64,000 nt of DNA from Chryseobacterium sp. ISL-80. Lineage in GTDB: Bacteria > Bacillota > Bacilli > Bacillales > Cytobacillaceae. Position numbers and translations under genes: made by a program. Shown here one piece after another: positions 14,334 through 22,276 of this stretch. Where the stretch lies: assembly GCA_018613055.1 (NCBI GenBank), contig JAGGQZ010000017.1, positions 62,001 to 126,000 of the forward strand, given 5' to 3'. The stretch's first letter is position 1. Each line of letters opens with the position of its first letter. A model generated the notes under the pieces. That model searched no databases. It was not told the DNA's origin and saw only the letters and a program-made list of their open reading frames with translations.

Positions 14334-15281
14334 TTATATATGTACACACTCTTTTTTCCGTCTTTTCGCCTCATACATTCTCGCATCAGCCATGGCCATC
14401 AATTCTTCCATCCTGCCCGCGGAGGCGCTGGTGCAGGCATAGCCAATAGATAAACCGATTGGGCAAGTTCGGTTTTTTTGATTATACAGATCAATCGAGG
14501 TCTGGATGAATTCAATGAGATTTATGATTTCCTTCTCGTTTTTCCGAAGTATAAGAATGGCGAATTCATCCCCGCCCATCCGTGAAACGAAGATTTCATT
14601 AGACTCAAAAGAAGCCAGCAGTTTTGCTGTTTCAATCAAAAGCCTGTCGCCCTGTTTGTGCCCAAAAGAATCATTCGTGGTTTTCAGATTATCCAAGTCG
14701 CACATAATGATGCCCGCAGATATGGTCTTTTTATTATATGAATCTGACTGTTTTTGGAAGTAATGCCTATTATGGATCCCGGTTAATGCATCATGATTAA
14801 TCCGGAACTCCAAGTCTTCCTGGAGCTTGACTTTATCATCAATATTTCGGATGATTCCCTGAATGGCAATCAGCTGGTCGTTGTGATAAACCGGACTTGC
14901 GTATTCTTCAAACCAGAGGTACTCTCCTTCATGATTACGCCACCTCTGAAGAATCGGCTGGCAATAATCAAGATTGCCTGTCACCTTGTCATGCAGCTGG
15001 TCCACATCATCCGGATGCGATCGTTCAAAGCAGTCATACGGATTTCCCATAGCCGCCTCTACAACCCCTCCTCCCAGATACGTGTCCAGGGACGGACTTA
15101 TATACTTGAATTTAAATTCCGGCTTAACCTGATAATAATAAATGACGTCCTTTGAACTTTCGACAAGCCTGGCAATCCGCTGTATCTGATCCAGCCCCTC
15201 ATCCTGTTTCGGCCTTTTCACCCTTGAACGCAGAAGGAAACCTAAACCCAACCCAGCAACTGCTCCTAAAATGAAATCCAT
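14334..15281 (-). CDS. PAS-GGDEF diguanylate cyclase
   Basis: A 315-residue signalling enzyme that should condense two GTP into c-di-GMP. An N-terminal hydrophobic segment (MDFILGAVAGLGLGFLL) anchors it to the membrane. A PAS domain follows (about 35-150: ESSKDVIYYYQVKPEFKFKYISPS, with RWRNHEGEYLWFEEYASPVYHND). The GGDEF domain (about 165-315) has the intact active site RMGGDEFAIL and substrate-binding NHDALTGIHNR. The usual RxxD inhibitory site upstream of GGDEF is not evident. ATG 15281 begins the membrane segment; ATG 15293 and 15323 are alternatives, and the AGGGG spacing does not settle it. A c-di-GMP riboswitch lies 1.8 kb away. Confidence 0.9.
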   Translation of the reverse strand: MDFILGAVAGLGLGFLLRSRVKRPKQDEGLDQIQRIARLVESSKDVIYYYQVKPEFKFKYISPSLDTYLGGGVVEAAMGNPYDCFERSHPDDVDQLHDKVTGNLDYCQPILQRWRNHEGEYLWFEEYASPVYHNDQLIAIQGIIRNIDDKVKLQEDLEFRINHDALTGIHNRHYFQKQSDSYNKKTISAGIIMCDLDNLKTTNDSFGHKQGDRLLIETAKLLASFESNEIFVSRMGGDEFAILILRKNEKEIINLIEFIQTSIDLYNQKNRTCPIGLSIGYACTSASAGRMEELMAMADARMYEAKRRKKECVHI

Positions 15282-15323
15282 TAAAACATCCATCCCCTGT
15301 ATGTACTTGATGCCACTTCCCAT

Positions 15324-15681
15324 ATACTGGATTTTACCATAAATGGAAGGATAGAAATATAGATAAATGTTGAATTCAAACTATTTTTCTCTCTAGGCCA
15401 TCCTCCTCTCTGTCTATTTCCTATCAGCCTTGAGTCCTATATGAAAATCTGTCTCTGGCTCATTATGGCTTTTTCATTCAAGGGATAAAATGGAAATATC
15501 ACAGAGAAGATTTCTATTATGACACTCTAGATTATCAGCGTAGGTATTAATATAGAAACTTAATTATATTTTTACAAATTTATAGTTATTTTTTCCTATG
15601 AATGTGTGTATAATCTGTTTTTGGGTGAATAAAATAGAAATTTTTTACAATCTTATTTTAAGATAATTTTAGGAGGATTTT
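15324..15681 (+). promoter_or_regulatory. Intergenic region ahead of the RND exporter, with candidate promoter
   Basis: About 360 AT-rich bases between divergent genes. A perfect TATAAT lies at 15609-15614 with a weak TTATTT 17 bases upstream, about 70 bases before the RND start. No riboswitch, repeat array or small ORF was found. The long leader could hold a regulatory structure I cannot define. Confidence 0.4.
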
Positions 15682-18600
15682 ATGAAGTTATTAAGGTTTA
15701 TCATTCAAAGAAAGATTTTAGTCAGTTTGATGGTGGTGTTAGTTTTATTGATTGGCAGCTTTTCAGTTTTGAAGCTGGATAAAGAGCTGTTGCCTTCGAT
15801 CCAGATGGATGGAGCATATGTGGAAATCAATGCCGGGGAGATGCCGGCGATCGAAGTGGAAAGAACGATTACCACCCCGCTCGAAAAAAAGATACTTGGT
15901 ATTGAAGGCATCGAGAAAATTGAGTCGACCAGCAATATCGGGAGCAGCTCTTTGCAAATGACGATTGAACGCGGAAAAGGCGATGAGGTTTTCAAGGAAG
16001 TGGAATCTGTCGTTAATAATGAAACCTCCGACCTCCCAGGTGTCAAAGATGTAATAGCTGCCCAATACGGCACAAGCCAGGCGTACGATTTCTTCATGGA
16101 TGTATCTGGTTCCGATATGGAGAAGATGACTGCCTTCGCAAAGAACATCCTGGAACCACGGCTGGAAGACCTTCCTGAAGTCCGTGACGTCTCGCTTTCT
16201 GGAAGTGTGGAAAAAGAAGTGACTGTAGAACTCAAAAGAAATGAACTCACGAAAAAAGGGCTGGATGCAGCACAGGTAATGGGCGCGATCCAGCAGGCAA
16301 ACACTGAGGCCACATTAGGCCAGCTAAGCAATGAAGCGAATTCTCCCTCTTTGAGGTGGAACACACAGCCCGAATCAGTCGAAAAAATAAAGAACCTTCA
16401 TATAGCTTCACCGAATGGCAATATCAAGCTTTCTGAGGTCGCTGACGTTTCGGTACAGCCGCTGGAAAACTCCTCGCTTGTCTGGAAAAATGGTTCGAAA
16501 GATTTCATCTTTGTCCAGGTCGGCAGGGTTGCAGATGCGACACAAATCGAAATGGCTGATGCTGTTCGCAAGGAAATCAAGAAAATCCGCGAAGAAGGCT
16601 TGCTCACCGGGGACCTTGAACTGAATGAAATGGTTGCCCAGGCAGATTATGTGCAAGAATCTATTGATGGAGTCACAAGCAATATTCTGATAGGAGCTGC
16701 TATCGCTGTCGCCATCCTCCTTCTATTTTTGAGGAATGTCCGCGCCACGCTGATTGTCGGACTGTCTATCCCAACATCGGTACTGCTCACCTTCGCTGCC
16801 ATGTGGATGTTCGGATATAGCTTCAATATCCTGACACTGATCGGCCTGGGACTCGGAATTGGGATGATGGTAGACTCGTCCATCGTGATCCTGGAGTCCA
16901 TTTATCGTAAAAAGGAACTTGGTCTGAAGAACATGGAAGCTGTCATTGAAGGAACAAAAGAAGTCGCGACCGCCGTGCTGGCATCGATGATGACGACTAT
17001 TGTTGTATTCCTTCCAATCGGCCTTTTAGGCGGTGAGATGGGCTCATTCATGATCATTCTCTCAGTCGTTGTCGCGATTACACTGATCAGTTCAGTCATC
17101 GTTTCCTTCACACTGATCCCGTCTTTATCCGATAAGTTCTTAAAGCTGAAAAAGAAAGAAAAAGTGAAGAAGGATGGTCCGCTCCTTCGTTTTTACAGCA
17201 ATCTCATCTCATGGACCATCAGGAAAAAGCGCCACAGTTTTGCCATCATCGGCCTGTTCTTCCTCATGCTTGCCGGCTCGATGATGCTGGTGACGAAAAT
17301 TCCGATGACAATCATGCCGGATATGCTGAATCGTTATGCTGAAATCATGGTTCCTGTTGAGCCAGGTTTGAGCCTCGAAGAAAAGCAGGACATCGTAACT
17401 GAAATGAATAAAGCCCTGGAAGGCATCACAGATGTCGAGACAAATTATGTGATGGATTCAGGGAACATGATGTATACCATTGTCAACATGACAAAGGGTG
17501 ATGATATTACCCGGGATCAAAAAGAAGTGAATGAAGAAATTCTGAAAGCACTGAGGAATCTCGAAGACACAGTTCCAGTCAAGGGAGCCCAGGCTGCCAT
17601 GTCAGCTGGCGGCGGATCTCCAGTCCAAATTAACATTTCCGGAGAAAGCGTTGAAGAACTCCAGAAGATTGCCGATGGTTTTACAGGAAAGCTTGCTGAA
17701 ATCGATGGAATTGTCGGGATTGAGAATTCTATTGAAAGGACTTCTGTTGAACAGGTAGTCCAGCTGAAGGAAACCGAAATCGAAGAAGCAGGATTATCCC
17801 AGCTGCAAATCAAGCAATTCATCGAACAGTCTCTCATGCAGATGCCGATTGGCGAGCTGACAATCGATGAAGAAAATATCCCTTTGAAACTGAAGTGGGA
17901 TGACGAAACAGCCACAAAGTCAGCCTTGCTCGATCTGATTGTCCCAACACCAACTGGCGAGAAAAAGCTGTCAAACTTCATTTCCTTAAAAAGTGAGGAA
18001 AATCCAAACGAGATCAAGCATAAAGACGGAGAACGCTTCATTTCCATCTCTGCTGATATTGAAGGCAAGGATCTTGGCGCGATCAACCGTGATGTCCAAA
18101 AGCTGATGGACCGCTATGATGTGCCGGCCGGTTACAGCATCACACCTGCTGGTGACATTGAGCAGCAGCAGGAAATGATCCAGGACATGATTTTGATCTT
18201 GGCGATCTCCATTTTCCTTGTCTACCTAGTCATGGCTGTCCAGTTCAATCACCTTGGCCACCCGCTGATCGTGATGTCGGTTATCCCAATGACGATAGTC
18301 GGCGTCATCCTTGGATTGTTCCTGACCCAGCGTGAACTGAGCGTCATGTCAGGCATGGGCATCATCATGCTGATTGGAATCGTCCTGAATAACGCGATTC
18401 TATTGATTGACCGCACCAACCAGCTGCGCAATGAAGGGTATACTGTCCAGGAAGCACTTGTTGAAGCAGGAAAGAACCGCATCCGCCCTATTTTGATGAC
18501 AACACTGACAACAGTTGGCGGTATGCTCCCATTAGCCCTGGCAACAGGAGGATCAGGAAACTATCAGGCACCGATGGCTACTGCCATCATTACCGGACTG

Positions 18601-18744
18601 AGTTTCGCTACCCTTATCACCTTGTTGTTGATCCCGGCTGTATACCGCATCTTCACAAGAAGTGCGGAGAAACGAAGCATGTTCAGCAGGAAAGTTAGGA
18701 AAAGCAAGACTTCCATTACTCCTGCTCCGAAAGCAGTGAACTAA
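15682..18744 (+). CDS. RND efflux transporter permease (SwrC/AcrB type)
   Basis: A 1020-residue resistance-nodulation-division pump. Two repeats of one plus five transmembrane helices flank large extracytoplasmic loops: the first helix is ILVSLMVVLVLLIGSFSVL and the second repeat begins after residue 515. The transport motif GLGLGIGMMVDSSIVILE carries the essential aspartate. The second half has GMGIIMLIGIVLNNAILLIDRTNQLRNEG. Length and family match B. subtilis SwrC (YerP), a surfactin/self-resistance exporter needed for swarming. No membrane-fusion partner gene is adjacent, as in other Gram-positive cases. AGGAGG precedes the ATG. Energised by proton flux. Substrate is inference. Confidence 0.94.
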   Translation: MKLLRFIIQRKILVSLMVVLVLLIGSFSVLKLDKELLPSIQMDGAYVEINAGEMPAIEVERTITTPLEKKILGIEGIEKIESTSNIGSSSLQMTIERGKGDEVFKEVESVVNNETSDLPGVKDVIAAQYGTSQAYDFFMDVSGSDMEKMTAFAKNILEPRLEDLPEVRDVSLSGSVEKEVTVELKRNELTKKGLDAAQVMGAIQQANTEATLGQLSNEANSPSLRWNTQPESVEKIKNLHIASPNGNIKLSEVADVSVQPLENSSLVWKNGSKDFIFVQVGRVADATQIEMADAVRKEIKKIREEGLLTGDLELNEMVAQADYVQESIDGVTSNILIGAAIAVAILLLFLRNVRATLIVGLSIPTSVLLTFAAMWMFGYSFNILTLIGLGLGIGMMVDSSIVILESIYRKKELGLKNMEAVIEGTKEVATAVLASMMTTIVVFLPIGLLGGEMGSFMIILSVVVAITLISSVIVSFTLIPSLSDKFLKLKKKEKVKKDGPLLRFYSNLISWTIRKKRHSFAIIGLFFLMLAGSMMLVTKIPMTIMPDMLNRYAEIMVPVEPGLSLEEKQDIVTEMNKALEGITDVETNYVMDSGNMMYTIVNMTKGDDITRDQKEVNEEILKALRNLEDTVPVKGAQAAMSAGGGSPVQINISGESVEELQKIADGFTGKLAEIDGIVGIENSIERTSVEQVVQLKETEIEEAGLSQLQIKQFIEQSLMQMPIGELTIDEENIPLKLKWDDETATKSALLDLIVPTPTGEKKLSNFISLKSEENPNEIKHKDGERFISISADIEGKDLGAINRDVQKLMDRYDVPAGYSITPAGDIEQQQEMIQDMILILAISIFLVYLVMAVQFNHLGHPLIVMSVIPMTIVGVILGLFLTQRELSVMSGMGIIMLIGIVLNNAILLIDRTNQLRNEGYTVQEALVEAGKNRIRPILMTTLTTVGGMLPLALATGGSGNYQAPMATAIITGLSFATLITLLLIPAVYRIFTRSAEKRSMFSRKVRKSKTSITPAPKAVN

Positions 18745-18749
18745 AAAAG

Positions 18750-18787
18750 AAGGCAAAACGGTTTCAATCGTTTTGCCTTCTTTTTTA
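18750..18787 (+). terminator. Terminator of the RND gene
   Basis: AAGGCAAAACG and CGTTTTGCCTT pair perfectly around GTTTCAAT and are followed by CTTTTTTAT. Confidence 0.93.
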
Positions 18788-18892
18788 TGTATTTCATAAG
18801 CACTTATGCTGTTTAAAATATTCCGCCCGCCTGGACGCACTGTGCATAGAGAATTGAGCCCAGGAAATTGGTCCACTAAAAATGGAATCAAA

Positions 18893-19600
18893 TCATTTTT
18901 TCTTCTCTGCCATTTGGAGTTCCTGTTTTACAACCTGCTGAAGCTGCTTTGTTCCCTTCGCACCAAAATGAAAAACATTCTTATCCGTATAATAAGTTTC
19001 GCGGAATATGATCCCGTTATCAAGCTCGATCCCGATAAACACCCTCTCATGATCACTAAGCTTCTCACTTGAGATTTTCATTGGATCGAACAGCTTCAAG
19101 GACAGCCACTCTCTCAAGAATGCCTCTTTGGAGTCTTTTGAAAAAGTATGGATTAGTGCCCCATCATATGTACTCTGGAAGATGATATTTTTTACTTTCC
19201 CCTCAATTGGATACAATTCATTTACCGTTTCGGCACTTTTATTTTCATCAACCATGTACACTTTGTTCCCCGCATACACCATAAAAGAAGATAAATAGCC
19301 TTCGACTTCATAAATCGGTGTCCCTTTACCGAGGAAGGCAGCATCCCCGTTTTTCATTTTGTGGTTCGTGCATGCGTCATCCGCCATTTCATAGCTGACT
19401 TCCCCAAGCTTCTTTCCTGTTTTAATCTCCAGCTCTTCCGGCACTTCCAATGAATCATGCTGATATCTTATATCATTAATCTTGACCATATCCACCCATT
19501 CAATGATCGTATTTGGCGGGCAGTTTTTTGACAATGTATTGCAGCCGGTAAGTAAAAGCATCATGAAAAATATAATGGCTAAGCCTTTAATCGGTTTCAC
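18893..19600 (-). CDS. Hypothetical lipoprotein
   Basis: A 235-residue exported protein. The signal peptide MKPIKGLAIIFFMMLLLTGC ends in a lipobox LLTGC with the lipidated Cys at residue 20. The mature part is mixed alpha/beta, contains paired cysteines (KNCPPN and DDACTNHK), and has a strand-rich middle (YEVEGYLSSFMVYAGNKVYMVDE). Near the end is the stretch VFIGIELDNGIIFRETYYTDKN. I recognise no named domain. The tail QELQMAEKKK is lysine-rich. It is transcribed alone; upstream of it lies the 52-bp family B array. Its role at the outer face of the membrane is unknown. Confidence 0.85.
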   Translation of the reverse strand: MKPIKGLAIIFFMMLLLTGCNTLSKNCPPNTIIEWVDMVKINDIRYQHDSLEVPEELEIKTGKKLGEVSYEMADDACTNHKMKNGDAAFLGKGTPIYEVEGYLSSFMVYAGNKVYMVDENKSAETVNELYPIEGKVKNIIFQSTYDGALIHTFSKDSKEAFLREWLSLKLFDPMKISSEKLSDHERVFIGIELDNGIIFRETYYTDKNVFHFGAKGTKQLQQVVKQELQMAEKKK

Positions 19601-19696
19601 GTTTATTCCATCTCCCCCCTCCCCCTAATATATTCCATGATTAGTTCCAAAAACCTTTAGGGGTGGAAATAAATAATGCCATTGTGGTTAATGCTA

Positions 19697-20229
19697 CTCT
19701 AACGGACTGTCTAACAACCATTCTCGGGAAAAGTGTCCGTTAGAACCTCTCTATCGGACAGACTCATTTCCATTCTCGGAAAAAGTGTCCGTTAGAACCT
19801 CTCTATCGGACAGTCTTACAACCATCCTCCAGAAAAGTGTCCGTTAGAACCTCTCTATCGGACAGACTCACATCCATTCTCCAGAAAAGTGTCCGTTAGA
19901 ACCTCTCTATCGGACAGGCTCACATCCATTCTACAGAAAAGTGTCCGTTAGAACCTATCTATAGGACAGACTCACATCCATTCTCGGAAAAAGTGTCCGT
20001 TAGAACCTCTCTATCGGACAGTCTTACAACCATCCTCCAGAAAAGTGTCCGTTGGAACCTCTCTATCGGACAGACTCACATCCATTCTCCAGAAAAGTGT
20101 CCGTTAGAACCTCTCTATCGGACAGGCTCACATCCATTCTCCAGAAAAGTGTCCGTTAGAACCTCTCTATCGGACAGACTCATATCCTTTCTCCAGAAAA
20201 GTGTCCGTTAGAACCCCTTTATCGGACAA
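19697..20229. repeat. Tandem hairpin array, family B (ten units, 52-bp period)
   Basis: The sequence GTGTCCGTT recurs at 19733, 19785, 19837, 19889, 19941, 19993, 20045, 20097, 20149 and 20201, every 52 bp. Each unit is AAAAGTGTCCGTTAGAACCT, then CTCTATCGGACAG and a 20-base spacer, forming a TGTCCG/CGGACA hairpin. Units 2-5 and 6-9 share spacer variants, so a four-unit (208 bp) block was duplicated. The array fills the 786-bp gap between two minus-strand genes; its open frames are artefacts of the period. Confidence 0.93.
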
Positions 20230-20350
20230 TATAACAAAAATCCCCGAAAAAAGTGGCCATTAGAGAATATCTATTACAAAAGCAACCCAACATTATGAAT
20301 ACGGAAATAACAGTCATCTAAAGCCACCAAACCACGCAACAATCCCCAGC

Positions 20351-20384
20351 AAAAAAGCCATGTTATCACTAACATGACTTTTAA
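20351..20384 (-). terminator. Terminator of the MBL hydrolase operon
   Basis: AAAAGCCATGTTA and TAACATGACTTTT pair with one mismatch around TCAC. On the minus strand CTTTTTTGC follows the stem. Confidence 0.85.
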
Positions 20385-20386
20385 AA

Positions 20387-21508
20387 TCAATATACCTCTG
20401 TCAGCCTCCACCAGGCAGACTCCGGAATTTTATCTTCGCCTAAAGAGATGGTTTCCCCGATTCTTGGAGTCGCAATCTCTACTCCCGATTCTTTTGCGGC
20501 CTGGAGAGCCCTCTCAACTGGATCATGCCAGGCATGGAGTGACAGGGTGAACGCTCCCCAATGGACAGGGATGAGCAGCTTTCCTTTCACATCCTGATGT
20601 GCCTGGACCGTTTCTTCGGGAAGCATATGAATCGCTGCCCAGCGTGCGTCGTACTGGCCGCATTCCATCAGCGTCAGGTCAAATGGGCCATATTTCTCGC
20701 CAATCTCTCTAAAATGCTGACCATAGCCGCCATCGCCGCTGAAATATATCTTTGTTTGCTCGCCAATGATTACCCATGAACACCAAAGCGTAGAGTTACG
20801 GTCTGTAAGTCCGCGGCCAGAAAAATGGCGGGCTGGAGTACACGCGAGCTTGAGACCTTCGAAGATAAATTCATCCCACCAATCGTGTTCACTTATTTTA
20901 TGGTCAGGAATCCCCCATCTTGTCAAATGGCTTCCGACACCGAGGGGAGTGATGAACTGTTTGACCTTCCCCTTCAGCTTCATGATCGAACCGTAATCAA
21001 GGTGATCATAATGGTCATGAGACAGAACGACAGCATCAATCACGGGCAGTTCCTCGATTTTGAATGGCAGCTTCCCACTGTAGCGCTGGTTCCTAATTGG
21101 AAAAGGTGTTGGGGCTTTCCCGAACATCGGGTCGAATAAAATCGTTTTCCCCTCTATCTCGAGCAGGAAAGCAGAGTGTCCAAACCAGGTGACTTTCACT
21201 GAGGAACCCTGATTTATTCCAGTGGTGTAGGATGCCATCGGAATAGGAGTCCTTGGCCTTCTTTCGGAATTGCCTTTTAAAAAGTCCCTCATCATAGAAA
21301 GCATCGAACCAAAACTCGTATCCCAATGGGTTGGGGTCTGGTTGACGAATTTTCCCTTTTGATATTGCGGAGACTGTGCGAATAACGCTTTCTTCTCTTT
21401 GGATTGCTTTCCCCCAAAGGCTGGATGAATCTTCTGGACCGCATACCCAAGTATAATGATTCCTGCTATAACCAATAAAAAACCGATGATCATGTTTATG
21501 CTCAGCAC
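20387..21508 (-). CDS. Membrane-anchored MBL-fold metallo-hydrolase (UlaG/NAPE-PLD-like)
   Basis: A 373-residue protein. A single N-terminal membrane segment (MIIGFLLVIAGIIILGYAV) is followed by a linker and a metallo-beta-lactamase domain from about residue 100: VKVTWFGHSAFLLEIEGKTILFDPMF, then the zinc motif LSHDHYDHLDYGS (HxHxDH). Further ligands lie at ACTPARHFSGRG, FSGDGGYG and LIPVHWGAFTLS. The pattern resembles the group containing N-acyl-phosphatidylethanolamine phospholipase D and UlaG. The GTG start at 21508 overlaps the stop of the upstream gene (GTGCTGA), indicating translational coupling. The substrate is unknown; lipid or sugar lactone hydrolysis are possibilities. Confidence 0.88.
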   Translation of the reverse strand: MLSINMIIGFLLVIAGIIILGYAVQKIHPAFGGKQSKEKKALFAQSPQYQKGKFVNQTPTHWDTSFGSMLSMMRDFLKGNSERRPRTPIPMASYTTGINQGSSVKVTWFGHSAFLLEIEGKTILFDPMFGKAPTPFPIRNQRYSGKLPFKIEELPVIDAVVLSHDHYDHLDYGSIMKLKGKVKQFITPLGVGSHLTRWGIPDHKISEHDWWDEFIFEGLKLACTPARHFSGRGLTDRNSTLWCSWVIIGEQTKIYFSGDGGYGQHFREIGEKYGPFDLTLMECGQYDARWAAIHMLPEETVQAHQDVKGKLLIPVHWGAFTLSLHAWHDPVERALQAAKESGVEIATPRIGETISLGEDKIPESAWWRLTEVY

Positions 21509-22164
21509 CCTATTTCTTGTATGAGTTCAGAAGGATACACAGTCAATCCTTTATCATTTTTCTGCGCAACGCGATACATCGCCGCAGCCACTGTCCTTCC
21601 TTCAATCGCTTTATATTTTCTTAGCGGCCCGGCAAATAGAAAAGGCACTTTTGAAAAAATGGCCGCTGCCGTCCTTTCGCCAAGCCTGAATTCTTCCCGT
21701 TCCCCCAGCAGGAGAGACGGACGGAAGATGGCAGTGGTTTCAAAAGGGATCTGTTTGATTTCTTCTTCGAGCTTTCCTTTCATCCTTGGATAAAAAATAG
21801 CAGATTCAGCGTCCGCGTTCATTGAGCTGACAAGCAAGAACTTCTTTGCTCCCTCCGAACTCGCCATCCTGGCAATGGAAACTGGGTATTCAACATCTAT
21901 TTTCCACATCGCTTCCTTCGTTTTAGCCTTTTTGATCGTTGTTCCGAGACAGCAAAACACATCGTCCACTGAAAAAAGCTCTTTGCTTTGTTCAAGGTGA
22001 TCAAATTGGACGATTCTTTCATCGAGTTTGGGGTGATCAATTCCAACCGACCTTCTAACAATCGCGATGACTTTGTCATAGTCATTTCCATTCAACAAAA
22101 ACTGCAGCAGTTCCTTCCCAATCAAACCGGTCGCACCGGCAATCAAAGCTGTTTTACCCGCCAA
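21502..22164 (-). CDS. NAD(P)-binding protein (atypical SDR, HTATIP2-like)
   Basis: A 220-residue Rossmann-fold protein. The dinucleotide-binding loop is TALIAGATGLIGKELLQ at the N-terminus. Also visible are VDDVFCCLGTTIKKAKT, the SSM of FLLVSSMNADAES with the following YPRMKGKLEEEI (active-site-like Tyr-x3-Lys), and TTAIFRPSLLLGER. This arrangement matches the NAD(P)H-binding/HTATIP2-type atypical short-chain dehydrogenases. It overlaps the downstream MBL hydrolase by 7 bases, so both are likely made from one transcript. A redox or sensing role is plausible; the substrate is not known. Confidence 0.85.
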   Translation of the reverse strand: MAGKTALIAGATGLIGKELLQFLLNGNDYDKVIAIVRRSVGIDHPKLDERIVQFDHLEQSKELFSVDDVFCCLGTTIKKAKTKEAMWKIDVEYPVSIARMASSEGAKKFLLVSSMNADAESAIFYPRMKGKLEEEIKQIPFETTAIFRPSLLLGEREEFRLGERTAAAIFSKVPFLFAGPLRKYKAIEGRTVAAAMYRVAQKNDKGLTVYPSELIQEIGC

Positions 22165-22240
22165 GCAAGCAACCCCCTAATGAAAAGCTTAATATCCTTT
22201 ATTATTCCACAATTTGTTTGATAAGAAAATTTTAAAAGCA

Positions 22241-22268
22241 AAACAGCCAGCCCGCAAATGGACTGGCT
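22241..22268 (-). terminator. Terminator of the glutamate synthase-like gene
   Basis: AGCCAGCCC and GGACTGGCT pair with one mismatch around GCAAAT. TGTTTTGCTTTT follows on the minus strand. Confidence 0.75.
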
Positions 22269-22276
22269 TCCTATCC

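Noticed and set aside
19993-20211. 72-residue ORF on the plus strand reading as repeated SVRTSLSD-type peptides
   Set aside because: It is a translation of the 52-bp family B array; the frame shifts from unit to unit because 52 is not a multiple of 3, and there is no ribosome binding site.
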